Source: Madurella fahalii (lineage: Eukaryota > Ascomycota > Sordariomycetes > Sordariales). Taken from it: a stretch of DNA of 64,000 nucleotides. Positions 11,468 to 22,545 of this stretch are shown piece after piece (positions within the stretch are counted from its first letter, which is position 1; every line of letters starts with the position of its first letter). The stretch lies in contig CM056877.1 in NCBI GenBank assembly GCA_029876055.1, forward strand, positions 1,178,001 to 1,242,000, given 5' to 3'. The translations under genes and the position numbers were made by a program. A model generated the notes under the pieces. It was not told where the DNA came from, searched no databases, and saw only the letters and a program-made list of their open reading frames with translations.

Positions 11468-11995
11468 ATGAAGTTTACCACCCTCCTAAGCGGCACCATC
11501 CTTGCCTTCTCCACCCCTCTCCTTGCAATTCTGAGCCCCGTCCGCGAGCCTCCTCATGGAAGCCATGTACAAGACCTAGTTGAGCGCGGCAAGACTTGCC
11601 ATCGCACTAGCGTCTGTGGCTGGTTCGACGAAGACAAGTGCGAGAAGTACTGTCGGCGATGGGGCAAGAAGATGGGCAGGGTGGAAAAATGCCACTGGAA
11701 GGATAAAGACAAGAGGACGGACAAAGACGACAAGATCGAGGAAGACAACGATAAGAAGGACGACAAGTATAAGGAAGATAAGAAGGGTGAGGATAAGAAG
11801 GGTAAGGACAGGAAGGAAGGTGGAGACAACAAGGGCAAGGATAAGGAGAATATAAAAGACGAGCACAAGAAGGAAGACGAGCACAAGAAGGAAGACGAGG
11901 AGGATAAGAAGGACAAGTACAAAGATAAGAATAAGGGCGGAGACAAGGAGAAGAATGATTGGAAACATAAGAGGCGGTGCTGCTGCGCCAAGTGA
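11468..11995 (+). CDS. Small secreted Cys protein with a Lys/Asp/Glu-rich linker
   Basis: A 175-residue single-exon protein with a signal peptide (about 1-20). The mature part has two cysteine-bearing ends: residues about 43-75 carry C-x4-C-x7-C-x3-C-x11-C, and the last residues are RRCCCAK. Between them lies a run of about 90 residues made almost wholly of K, D, E, G and N, with a tandem repeat (DEHKKE twice). The CEKYC (CxxxC) segment plus a terminal CxC resembles the cysteine framework of CS-alpha-beta defensin-like peptides interrupted by a charged insertion; this is inference, as no family is recognised. It could act as a secreted effector, antimicrobial or metal-binding protein. The linker may be expanded by replication slippage of GACAAGAAG-like DNA repeats. 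Confidence 0.72.
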   Translation: MKFTTLLSGTILAFSTPLLAILSPVREPPHGSHVQDLVERGKTCHRTSVCGWFDEDKCEKYCRRWGKKMGRVEKCHWKDKDKRTDKDDKIEEDNDKKDDKYKEDKKGEDKKGKDRKEGGDNKGKDKENIKDEHKKEDEHKKEDEEDKKDKYKDKNKGGDKEKNDWKHKRRCCCAK

Positions 11996-12460
11996 AAGAA
12001 TACAGTCGGGTGAGAATCCTAGGGATTGGTGGTGTTGGGGATTGGGCCGGGCGTTGCTAACCGGCGGGCAAGACAGAACTCTCTAGGGGAATGAGTGGTC
12101 AATGGCGGATCCTTGGGCTAACACCGAAAACAACGGGATAACTTGGCGGTCACTAGCAATGAGGAGACTGATGAATGGAGTTGAATACTGGATAGTATTA
12201 GTATGTTTTGGGAAAGCAGGGTATCAAGGCGTCAAGAAAGGAAAGACTCTCGACGCGCAACTCCAGTAAAGACCTAGAGCAAGGAAAGTGCGTGATGAGA
12301 AGATGACTCCAATGGGATGGTCTGCGCTCTGCACAATAGAAACCGTATCCTGTCGCGCTGGCATTCCTCTGTTCTCAAATGCGCCTCCCCCCTCGAAATG
12401 AAATGTGCATGAATCGCCTCTTTCCTCCTTGCAAGCCACCCTTCATCTCTCTGGTCAGCT
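11996..12460. other. Convergent intergenic spacer
   Basis: Spacer between the 3' ends of two convergent small genes. No gene or notable structure is seen. Confidence 0.5.
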
Positions 12461-12861
12461 TCATCTGGTGGAATCCGGACAAGGGGTCGATTCCGGCACC
12501 CACCATTCGTTGGGCCGGCAATAAATCAGGCCAGCCCATGGGTAAGCTTGTTGGAGCAGCCATGTCAACTTGCGCCGCACCACACTATGACGGGGACAAT
12601 TAGTTTCATACCTCGAAAGGCCTTCTTGTCCGGGCAGATTTCGTGGTCGTAATTTCCGTCGGTGCATCCGGCCAGATACGTCATGTCGAATTCGTCGCTG
12701 TAGAAGGCGTTGTCAGTCAGGCATTTGTTCCCCGCTGAGCAGCAGTGAATGTGGCCAAAGAGGGAGTTGCCGCAGGGGATGAAGGCCTCATCGGCTACTG
12801 TGTGCTCTGCGTAGAAGCAGGTGCCGTTACTGATCAGGATGCTTGCCTCCGGATCACTCAT
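12461..12861 (-). CDS. Small cysteine-rich protein of a common fungal family
   Basis: Two exons, 12861-12612 and 12546-12461, give 111 residues. The intron is 65 nt (GTATGA donor, AAG acceptor, phase 1). The protein starts MSDPEASILISNGTCFYAE and carries eleven cysteines in the pattern NGTC, IPCGN, HIHCCSAGNKC, YLAGCTD, HEICPDK, LIYC and STPCPD. I know this Cys pattern from many uncharacterised filamentous-fungal proteins, where it often forms the lumenal or extracellular part of a longer protein. This copy ends at a stop right after the conserved region and shows neither a clear signal peptide nor a membrane segment, so it may be a short form or a truncated copy. The upstream in-frame extension to 13014 starts in pyrimidine-rich low-complexity DNA and was not used. 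Function unknown. Confidence 0.62.
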
Positions 12862-14073
12862 CCCTCTGGGGGGGGGGGATGTGAAGCTTGATATCCGAGT
12901 TGGTGGGTAAGGCAGTAGAAGCGGAAGTAGAAAGAACGAGTATGAAAAGAAGCGAAACTCAATCCCTCGCTGATTGTTACTACAGTAAGTACTTGGTAGG
13001 AACTGTGAAACCACACCGCCGTTCTAGTACTCACAGCCTGGCTCGTGACATGCGCTCGCCCGTTTGGATGGGATGTTATGCTCCTTGGTTAAACATCATT
13101 TCTATGACTCAAGACCCGGAACCGTATTTTCCTGGGTAAAAAGGTGTTGCACACCGACCCTCGTGTCATTGATCCGCTTCACACACTGGTGGTCGGCATC
13201 TCAGCGCTCTGTAGCACTTGGAAAGGTTCAAGGAGGACTTCTCTGCGGTATTCAAACTCGTGTCTTTACAGAGCAGTAGAATAAAGAAGGAAAACTTACC
13301 TCATTGCCGGTATTCCGCCCTGGCAGTCCTCTCTCGGTGAGCAGCGACGGGATGCATCGGCATCTAAGCTGTCAGCTCTCTCTCTCACACACACATTGTG
13401 CGCTGTGAAACTTGCGGCTTGCTATGAGCCGCTTAGTCGGCGGTTGTGCAACATCATGTGGCGCGTGATATGCTATGGTTGATCGCGCGGCGTCATTGTC
13501 ATGAGATGGCGGGCCTAGGTTCGAGGCTGGGTTCGAGCCCAAGGCGACTAAGTACCACGAATTAATAGTCACCATTGCCGGCAGTTAGCATTATTGAGTG
13601 GTTATACTAGTGGCTACAATATTAGATGCGGCTCGACAGTAATTAAATGGCAATGCCGGCGTTGAAACTCGATAACGCTCGCTTCCTCACTCCCCACGAT
13701 ACCCATCATTCGTTATCCGCGTGCTAGCTTACACCACGGCTAAGGCTCTTATCGTGTCCGGCGGCAACAACATTCAGTTCGAGGGAAAGTCACGGACGAG
13801 GCTGTATTGGAAGCTGGACTAATTAAGGTATAAAATGGCTGCCAGTATAATTATATATAACTACCTCCGGTGCTAGTAAGTACAATAACTGCTAGCATAT
13901 GTGCTGTCTGCTGGAAATGGATGACAAGGTAAGGTAGCAAGCAATGCTCATCAAGCCACCTTATCAAGGTTGTGTGTCCTCATACCCTGAACTTCTACTT
14001 TGCAGATCGTATACACGTATCCTTCATAGATTAACTACCCGAGGCGATCAACCCACGCCGACAAGGGCCACAG
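12862..14073. other. Intergenic, AT-richer; no gene
   Basis: No supportable coding exon. A GGTTCGAGCCC stretch near 13530 resembles a pol III B box, but no tRNA fold with an A box could be drawn. TA-rich blocks near 13830-13870 look like decayed repeat DNA. Confidence 0.45.
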
Positions 14074-16545
14074 CTAGACACAGGAAGGCTGCGCTAGGCT
14101 GTGTGACTCCTCTTCCGAGTTGTTACCGGTATCCAAAAACTCGAACGCGTCTACAAACTCGTCCTCGTCAATACTATCGCTGTCGTCCTCGGTAGCCTCG
14201 CCACTCCGCTGCGAACTGGAATTTGGATCGAGCGAGCGGAGCAATTGCTGAAATGCCATCCGCAGGCCATCCGAACTTTGCGGACGTCTTTCAAAGATCT
14301 CGAAAGCCGTCAAACCCTGGTTATTCTTGGCATTGAAGTCGAGACCTCTAAGCTCAGAGCTTGCTAGCAGCTTCAAGGTCCCTTCATCTCCAACTTCGGC
14401 GGCCGTATGAAGGAGGGTTCTCTGGGTCTTGTCCACCCAGAGATGATTAGCACCCAAACGAAGAAGGAGAGCGAGTGCGTCGTGGGCGTTAGATTCAACC
14501 GCCCGTGAGAGTGGCGCACGCCCAGATCTGTCAGCTGCGTCTATGTCTGCACCTTCTTCGTAGAGTACTTTAATAACTTCATAGGAGTTATGGCGGGCCG
14601 CATAAAAGATAGGTGGTGCTCCGTGGTTGACAGTTAGAGAGTCTATTCGGGCGCCGGCGAATAAGAGTCTTCTAATCAAGTCGGTGCTGTTCTTCTGGGT
14701 TGCTGTATGCAGCACGCTGAATCCCAGCCGTGGATCCACCATGTTGACGTCCGCACCGGCTTCCAGAAGTAGATTCACCAGCTCGAGGCGGCGTGAAGCT
14801 GGTACATTCGCCTTCACCGCAAACTGTAGGGCAGTGTTACCATTGGCGTTTGCTTCGTCCACGGCTGCGCCGGCTTCGATGAGTGTCTGTGCCTTGGGTA
14901 AATCGCCGCGTTGGACCGCATATATTAGTGGAGTGAAGCCAGCTCCATCCCGTGCGTTGACTTGGGCCAGTATATCTGGATCTCCGCTTTGCAGTGTTGC
15001 GGCCAGATCCACGTGGCAATAACCAACCACGATTTTGTGAACAAAGGTCAAGCCCAAGTCATCCAAACCTGCAGATAAGGGAAGGAGTTTTTCCAGTTCA
15101 GCGCAAAACTCTGATGAAGCGGCGTGTGATAGAATCATCCGCGCTGCTTGGCTTCGTGCTGAAGTACCGTTGTCATCTTCCAAGTCGGGGTCTGCACCAG
15201 CCAGGAGGAGAGATTTTACGACGCCTACGGCCGCCGTCCGTGGGCTCCATATAAAGCCTCCCAACGCCATCATTAAGGCAGATCTGCCATCCCGGTGGTA
15301 AACATCAATAACGGATGCCTTATTGGTCCGGAGGATATGCTGAACGGCGTCTACGCGGCCCACATCTACTTGGTAAAGAATGTTTTCCGCAGAGGCTACG
15401 TAATCAATTCGGTGGCGTCGCAGAACGGCCACCGTGAGCTGTCCGGTGGTGGAGGCCTCCACCGACGCATGTATTGCGTAACCAAGGAACCACAATGGGA
15501 AAGCATATGTAAGCGATAGGCGAACGTGTCGACCTTTCGAGCACTCCTCGATATTGCATCCGGGCGATGTCACGGGGAATCCTGTGTAGCCAAGGAAAAG
15601 AGAACCGAGAGTCCTATGGAGAACTGGTGGTAGTCGCCAGGAGAGACCATGCGCTGTAGGAGCATGGCATCTGCATAGACAGTTGGGTGGGCACCGAGAA
15701 CCCATCAATCCCAGATCGATGTAGATTCCGGAATGGAAAATTATAGACGAAAGGTTCGGCAACTGGGAGCTTCCGCGATTGTCCTTCGAAGAATTGCCGC
15801 GGGTCCGCACATAATTGTCGCCGACTGGTGGAGGCTGGTCCTGAAGGACTGCCTGCTGCCGGCCGATCAGTGATATGCTCGCTTGAAGGGCCTGGAGTCC
15901 TGCGGCTAAGGGGGCATGGCTCTGGTTAGTAGCATTATGCACCGATATCAGCTGACTGCCTGTGGCTTGCGAGTTCACATCCAACTTCTGAACGACTGCA
16001 GCATGGTTTTGCTGGGCCTCAAGGCGGACTCCACGAAGCTCCAGTTGAATCCGAGTCGACCCTGAACTAATCATTTACTGTCAGACGGGCCTCTGCTCGA
16101 GCATTACGAACACTTACCTAATGTGAGTCAGCAGAAGGTCATTGATTGTCACACGAACGTCTTTAAGCCGTCGTTGCAGCTCTGAGGCCCGCGACTTCTT
16201 CAAGCACCACTTCACTCTCATCATCGTTGGTTTCTCCGCCGACAGTTTCTGCGTCAAGTGATCGAGGTCGACCAAAATCGTCTCAGCACTGTGCAACTGA
16301 GTTTTCAGGGCGGCGAGAACTGCAGAGCCATGAGATGTTTTGTGCTCAATCGCATCCGAGGCCTTCATGCTGTCGTCGAGCAATGTTAATATGGCCCGGA
16401 GGTCTTGGGTCTCATTTGACAGGGCGAGAATCAGAGTGGGCGCATTCCTCAACTGGGACTGCAATTCATGCAGTGCCGCAGAAGACCGAAGAGTGATGTC
16501 AAGCAGACCGGCCACGGCGGAAACAAGTGATATCAGCTCAGCCAT
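14074..16545 (-). CDS. Ankyrin-repeat protein with STAND-type fungal N-terminal domain
   Basis: Two exons, 16545-16118 and 16066-14074, give 806 residues. The intron is 51 nt (GTAAGT donor, TTAG acceptor, phase 2). Residues about 1-110 (start MAELISLVSAVAGLLDITL) match the helical N-terminal domain seen in front of fungal NLR/STAND and ankyrin proteins. Residues about 265-345 hold a Cys/His/Trp block (CPPNCLCRCH, then LGSLFLGYTGFP and FPLWFLGYA) typical of one class of fungal ankyrin proteins. Ankyrin repeats follow at about 400-440 and 515-745 (for example GFTPLIYAVQRGDLPKAQTL, GNTALQFAVK, APLSRAVESNAHDALALLL). The acidic C-terminus ends without a membrane segment. No NACHT or NB-ARC nucleotide-binding domain is present. 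A role in self/non-self or stress signalling is inferred from related architectures only. Confidence 0.85.
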
Positions 16546-19031
16546 CGTGTTGACGTCGGAGGGGATTAACTGTAGCTTTCCAGGTCTTCTAGACCGAAGG
16601 GAGGAAAGGTGGCTGCGGTGGGATTATAAGAATCCGCGACTTGAGTCTCTCCTGGCGCGGGATTGAGACATGGAACTTAAGGCAAAGATGACGCTCCCGA
16701 TACCAGAACAGTCGAAAAGAGGAAATCTTCTCTCCGTTCAAGCAGGTGGGAAACCGAGCGCATTACAACCCATCTTGTAGTTGGAGTCTGGGACACATGG
16801 ACAGGTGGAGGTAGTGGCAGGCTGCATGACTAAGGTAAGCTAGGACCCCAATGGTACAGTACAGTACTGCATAACTGAGGCAGAGCAGACCGGCAGACCG
16901 CTGGGCGCACCAGTCTTTTCCAGCCCCCAATCGACGCAGCGAATGAAAGATGCTCAGTCAAATGACCACACCCTCTCCCATTAGACGCCATGTGAGAAGT
17001 GGCTTCGCCCGTCTCCAGGTTCACTGCAGCCCTGACCGAATTTGCCTCCAATCAACCATCACTGATCCAGCGAGACAAACTGCGAGATATCCACGGCAGG
17101 AGAGACGGAAAATCTCAGATCGGCAGCAAGAAGGGTTAGGCTGCTGTATCGACATTTTCTTTGCTGCAAGCGGCAGGGCGGTGGCCATGTGCAATGCGTC
17201 GTTGCTTTGCGGAGTGCGGCAGAGCATGCTGCTCCAAGGTGCTAGGTAAGGTATAGCAGCGTACATTATACTAACAACCTACTTCTTCGTAAGACTACCT
17301 AGGTACCTATATAGACTCTAGATAGACCTAACAGTACCTATCTACTATAACTATTCCTCCTTTGTATGCATAGTAAGAGTGACTTATATACCACAGTTTC
17401 TTAGTTCCACAGCGCCCAATGTCGTCTATTAAGTTCAGTTAAGCCGTCCTAATTATTGTCCTTCGACCAGAAAGCCAAAATCCATGCACCTTTCTCTACG
17501 CTTGTTGCTCGCCTCTCCTTGATGGTTTCGCTTGCGTGCAATAAGGTCTTCCTCTAACTAATTAGAGGACGCCAAATTCCTTATCGCCTTGCAGGATAAT
17601 TGTAACTACCGATACTAAACGATAACAACGAGCAAGAAGCTACAACAAGTTTGCAGGATTAGGATGATAATAGGTGTTGAATTAGGTAACACTGTCTCCA
17701 GAGATCGTAGGGCCTCTGATCAGAGGGAGCTACTTACTGGGATGGCGCTCTGGAGGTTAGAACTCGTGGGGGGTCAATCTTTTGTTTTGGACCGTAGGCA
17801 GGGCCATCCGGGTCGGTGATCCTGACAGGACACACAATTCAAGACCTCTTCCTCACTTATTATAAACTCAGTTTGAGAGCTTTTCTTGCATACCAAGCAA
17901 TCTTCCTCTAATCAGAGGGAGCTCTATCTACATACCCTATCTTGGTTTTGTCTGGGTTACCGGAACCCGATTTGTTGAGATGTCACCTAGCCTTGTCCGT
18001 CCTCTCCGTCTTGCCCGTCCGGCTGCAGGCAGTCTTTGCTCTCCCCCTTGTTCTGGTGAGCTTGGAGGTGTAGATGTGAGTTCCTGCACCATTTCAAGAT
18101 TCTGAGTGATGATACAACCAACGAGACTGGTAGTGCAGCGCCCAAGTATGTCAGGTCAGAGAAGGGACATGACTTGGCACTACATTCCAGAGAGGAGGCC
18201 AAGCTTCCAATTTCACTCCAGCGTTTCCGGGTCCGAGAACGAAGTGGCCAGATGTAACCCGTAATATGTACCTGAATTTGATAACATGATATGATAAACT
18301 TGAGATTAGAATACCAAGTACCGCAACCAATCATCTGAACAACTCATCCATCCACATGTCGTCATGAATGATTCGGGGAACGAGCCCCCTTATCTCCAGA
18401 CCTGTCGCACATCAGCACATCAAAGTAGCCTGACTTGAATGAACCTAAATAATGGCGTGCTTTCTCCCCCGCAATTAGGCCCGGTGGAAATGCTGAGCAC
18501 ATGCTTGTCCGAGGCATGTGGATAATGGAATTCCCAAAATCCGCGGAACGGCAATGACGCGATCCGCGCCGCGTCTAACATCACCACACTCTCGCAACGT
18601 TGACTCCATCGCTCATCTATCGGAGCCCCCCGAAATCGCGGTCGTTCTGTGAACCGCGGCTCCGTGCTCCCTTAGCTCCTGCTTTAAACCCGGGAATAAC
18701 TAGCGGAGACAAGGCTCCTTATTCTGACCACTCACCCCTTTTCTTTGCACTAACCCCGTTGCCTAGATCGGCACGCGATAGATGCAGCGGGAGGTATGAG
18801 TTGTAGGCGGCCGCCCTGATTGGAGCGGGCGTTGGAACACGCAATGATATCCATGTTGGCATGCCATCGCAGACTCCGCACGATAGAGGGGGACGACAAT
18901 AGCTGTGATCGAGCAGCTTAGAGAGCAGTCAAATTATAAAAACGAGGGGACTGCCAAATCCTGTAGCCTGTTCGCCACAGAGAACATCGGCGTGGATAGC
19001 TTTGGCTCGTTAACTCATAGTGACCTCGAAA
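16546..19031. other. Intergenic region holding a degenerate dispersed repeat
   Basis: About 2.5 kb with no supportable gene. TA-rich, CTAGGTACCTATA-like sequence at about 17240-17400 looks like RIP-decayed repeat DNA. The interval 17673-18105 is a copy of the dispersed repeat described separately. The last few hundred bases are the promoter of the dioxygenase gene. Confidence 0.5.
17673..18105 (+). repeat. Dispersed repeat family, copy A
   Basis: Shares a core of about 260 bp with copies at 30745-31022 (reverse) and 39868-40131. Landmarks are TACTGGGATGGCGCTCTGGAGGT, TTTGAGAGCTTTTCTT and ATCAGAGGGAGCTCTATCTA. It also shares a further 3' segment with copy B ending GGTGTAGATGTG...CTGCACCATTTCA. 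Differences are mostly C/T and A/G transitions. Ends are uncertain. There are no clear terminal inverted repeats, and CCTCTGATCAGAGG palindromes lie near one end. Confidence 0.7.
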
Positions 19032-20408
19032 ATGGCACCCTCCGCGGTAGAAGTCCAGACCACCACCGCTCCGGTCTCTGACCTGGCAACCCTGAAGATC
19101 CAAGCATCGGTCAGCGGCCCTTACAAGGAACTGGCAGCCCCCAAGTACGATGCCGATGCTGAGGCCGATCTGAAAGGCCACAAGGCGGCCAAGGTGACCT
19201 GACCTGACCTGACCCGTTTCAAGAGAGACCGCTCCGCTAACATTGACCCGATCTGCCAGTACCCTCACTACCTCCCGACCTGGAATCGCGACGAAAAGTA
19301 TCCGCCTCTCCAGCCATTTGAGCATTACGAGCATGGAAAGGACGCCGACACTTCGTACCCGAACTTGCTCCCGGACGGCGTAGCCGTGACTCACCTCACC
19401 CCAACGATCGGCACCGAAGTCCGGGGCATCCAGCTCAGCACGCTCAGCCCGGCTGGCAAGGACGAACTCGCACGGTTCGTGGCCGAGCGCAAGGTGGTTG
19501 CCTTCCGCAACCAAGACTTTGCCGATCTTTCGCTTGAGCAGGCGCTCGAATATGGGTCCTACTTTGGCCGGTATGTCAACTCGGTGTAGTGAGAAAAGCT
19601 CTCCCGACATAGGCAGGCCTGACCCCTCGCAAAGTCACCATATCCACCCCACGTCGGGCGCCCCAGCAGGCTACCCCGAGATCCACATCGTGCACCGAGG
19701 AGCAGGGGACAACAGCATCGACAAGTTCTTCGCCAACCGCACGAGCTCGGTAGCGTGGCATTCGGATGTGTCCTACGAGCAGCAGCCACCGGGGACGACC
19801 TTCCTCTACATCCTCGACAAGCCCGAGACCGGGGGGGACACCCTGTTCGTCGACGCTGTCGAGGCCTACAACCGGCTCAGCCCGCTCTTCCAGCAGCGCC
19901 TGCACGGGCTCAAGGCGACACACTCGGCCATCGAGCAGGCCAACGCCTCGCTCGCGCGGGGCGGCATCAAGCGCCGCGAGCCCGTGGTCAACGAGCACCC
20001 AATCGTGCGAACCCACCCGGCGACGGGGGAAAAAGCACTCTACGTGAACCCGCAATGTAAGGCGAACCCCCCCCCCAAACAACCAACAACCAACAAACGC
20101 CTATTTCCCTACCAAGCCGACAAAAATAACTAACCCGCGGCGGAAACCAAAAAAATTTAGTCACCCGTGACATCGTGGGTCTCAAAAAGGAAGAATCCGA
20201 CGCCCTCCTCAAGTTCCTCTACGACCACATCGCCTTCGGCGCCGACTTCCAGGCGCGGGTCAAGTGGGAGGAGCGCACCGTGGTGGTCTGGGACAACCGC
20301 GTGACGCAGCACTCGGCGCTGGTCGACTGGAAGGACGGCCAGCGGCGGCACCTGGCGAGGATCACGCCGCAGGCTGAGAGGCCGTTCGAGACGCCCTTTG
20401 AGGGGTAA
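19032..20408 (+). CDS. TauD/TfdA-type Fe(II)/2-oxoglutarate dioxygenase
   Basis: Four exons, 19032-19193, 19260-19570, 19635-20056 and 20161-20408, keep one frame and give 380 residues. The protein is a full-length TauD-family oxygenase similar to yeast Jlp1 (sulfonate/taurine dioxygenase) and its many fungal paralogues. Visible elements are YPHYLPTWNRDEKYPPL, LTPTIGTEVRGIQLS, RKVVAFRNQDFAD and the Fe-binding His and Asp in SVAWHSDVSYEQ. The distal His is in RVTQHSALVDW, and the 2-oxoglutarate-binding Arg region is GQRRHLARITPQAERP. Such enzymes use O2 and 2-oxoglutarate to hydroxylate substrates such as sulfonates, releasing sulfite for sulfur supply; the exact substrate here cannot be told. 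The start is the first ATG (19032); the upstream GTG is not used. The third intron (20057-20160) is rich in C and A runs. Confidence 0.93.
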
Positions 20409-20411
20409 AGG

Positions 20412-20413
<2 letters not shown>

Positions 20414-20444
<31 letters not shown>
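20414..20444 (+). repeat. GCT microsatellite
   Basis: About ten GCT units directly after the dioxygenase stop codon, probably in its 3' UTR. Confidence 0.9.
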
Positions 20445-20445
<1 letters not shown>

Positions 20446-20542
20446 GTCGTCGTGGTACGGGTAGTATCCTGGGAGTACTAGTATGCGACAGGCTGTGTGT
20501 AGTTGGTGCCAGATCTATAGCTGTCCCAAATACTAGTGGCTG

Positions 20543-21719
20543 CTACATGAAAGGGATCTCGTTAAGTGCTGTCAACTGGCTCTCTGATGCCTTGGCGGTG
20601 CTCTCGTGGGTCTTAGATTCGCGTCGTCTTTTTTGCTCTGCGCGCCGCGCCCGTAGGCGGGAGAAGAAATCCTCGTCTTCGTCGGGAGGGTCGGCCTGCT
20701 CGGTTGAAGCTACGTCATGCGCGCGATCTGCTCGCTTTTGAGCGTTGACAGTCTCGGAAAACGGGTTGTGCGAAGACTTGGGTGCTGCCTCTAACTTTGC
20801 GGGGGCCTCGGGAGCAGACGGTTGTCGGGCTAGCGGTATCTCAGTCTTTAGTCCGTACTTTGATGGCCAGGGACGTTGGCCATCACGGTCGTCATCCTCC
20901 GAGTCGGGTGAAGGCTCTCGCTTGATGAACCCATTGCGTCCCAGCCACCTTGAGGGACTAAGGTCCATCGACCCTCGAAAGCTTGCACCGCTCCGAGTCC
21001 CAGCGGCATCCACAGCCAAAGGAACTGCTTGCTTTCGTGGACTATCCATTAAGCCTTGCAAAGACGTAGCGGGCCGTCGCCGCGGCACTCCTTCGTCGTC
21101 GCTTGTAGAACCGTTCCTCGCTGCGCGCTTGCCCAGAGTCTTCGAAAAACCTCGCCGCTGCTTAGCTGCGGTATCCAAAGCGGCATGGCGCCGCTTCGCG
21201 AGGTCCGTCATTTCGCCGGTGACGGGCCGCGAGATATTCTGGATGGTTTCGGCATTCTGTGATTTTGCCAGGTTCTTGAGCCGCTGGTACTCGGCGGTGT
21301 GAAGGTGCCTGGTAAAGTCACCGGCAACGGCGAGGAATTCGTCTTCGACCATGCGGTATTTGTCATCTTGGTCGACACCTTCTATCATGAATCTAATCTG
21401 CGTCAGCGATGCCCTCCTCATCAGGCGGGCGACGTACTCTTCCTTGAGGGGCTCGGGAGGCGGTGAGGTGGACGGAGATCGGACTGAGACGTCAGCGCCA
21501 GCTGTTAATATCAAGATATACAATCATACTCGATGAGCGACCCAGACCGTGTCTCAGTTTGCTGCTGGGACCTGGTGTCGAGTCCGATTTTGGGGTCGGT
21601 GTCGGGTGATGCGCAGGACTGCGACTGGCCGACGGAGCAGGGCTTGCTGCGGCCTTTGGACGCGATGGCGATTGGGTAGTATTCTCGCTCTTGACTTTCC
21701 ATGGCAGTTGGCGAGGCAT
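20543..21719 (-). CDS. Conserved fungal protein of unknown function
   Basis: Two exons, 21719-21548 and 21501-20543, joined in phase 1, give 376 residues. The 46-nt intron has a weak GTCTGG donor, so the exact junction is uncertain. The first 60 residues are Ser/Pro-rich and disordered. A predicted helical region follows (LMRRASLTQIRFMIEGVDQD to about residue 150: KYRMVEDEFLAVAGDFTRHL, EYQRLKNLA). The C-terminal half is charged and disordered, with acidic clusters (SPDSEDDD, PPDEDEDFF) and a basic SRLRARRAEQKRRRESK near the end. This looks like a nuclear protein with a single small helical domain. I do not recognise the family and assign no function. It is convergent with the dioxygenase. Confidence 0.68.
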
Positions 21720-22545
21720 GTTGAGTCTAGCAAGTCCGTGTTCATATCGCAGCAGTTGCGAACGCTGCCTAAAATCAGCGTCAGAACGATTCGATGGGGT
21801 GCCAATGCCGCAGAAATAGTTCGGCTGCCTGATGGAAGTTGTGATTCAAATATGAAAAATTGTAAAGTTTGATGTTCGTGACCGCATCTAACAGTTGGTG
21901 CACGCTGTTTTCGCCAGATTGGGCTGGTGAGTTGTTGAGTGAAGATTGAAACCAGCTTTGAAGAGTCGCGTAATGACGTGTAACGACCTTTTCGAGTGTG
22001 ATTAGTCATCTAATGGCTAGCACCATACAGTACTGCACCGAAAGTATATTGTTTGTACGTTACACACTACGAAGAGGATTTAATGAGGTCTTGCTGGAAT
22101 CTCTCTACCTTGGCAGCTGAAATGCGTCTGAGATCATTGATGAATTGAAAGTTGAGCCCACGGCCTCAGGAACCCACCAGGGGAGAACCGGACCTACTAA
22201 CTCTACTAGTTCACTGGTTCACAGAGCTCTTAATGTGATACCCCGTCACACTGAATGCTTTTCTCTCTCCATGAGTCCATACCCCTGAAATGGACTCTGG
22301 CGACAATGACGTATGAAGGTAGCGACTCTGCTGAAACACTTCTGAGATTATAACGTTTTTTACTCCTGCCCATAGGGGAATACATTAAGGGGAACACTTT
22401 TTCCTGCAAATAGAGTTTATAGTAACACCGTAACAAGTTGTCGCTGCAGAAATTACGTTCATGATTATATCCAAATGCTAATAATACTCGTCTACATCAA
22501 TAGGCTTACCCCTCAACTCCCGTTGTTATTTACACATCATCCGAC
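21720..22545. other. Intergenic, AT-rich; no gene
   Basis: Spacer between two minus-strand genes, carrying the promoter of the upstream protein and the 3' flank of the NADase gene. No further feature is seen. Confidence 0.5.

Noticed and set aside
11554..11991. Long Leu/Ser-rich frames on the minus strand
   Set aside because: They are antisense to the Lys/Asp-rich linker; the biased composition follows from the repeat DNA.
13450..13560. tRNA-like B box (GGTTCGAGCCC)
   Set aside because: No acceptor stem, D arm or A box at the right spacing could be paired.
17673..18105. Calling the dispersed repeat a solo LTR
   Set aside because: TG...CA borders are only approximate, target duplications do not match, and homology between copies A and B continues past the supposed end.
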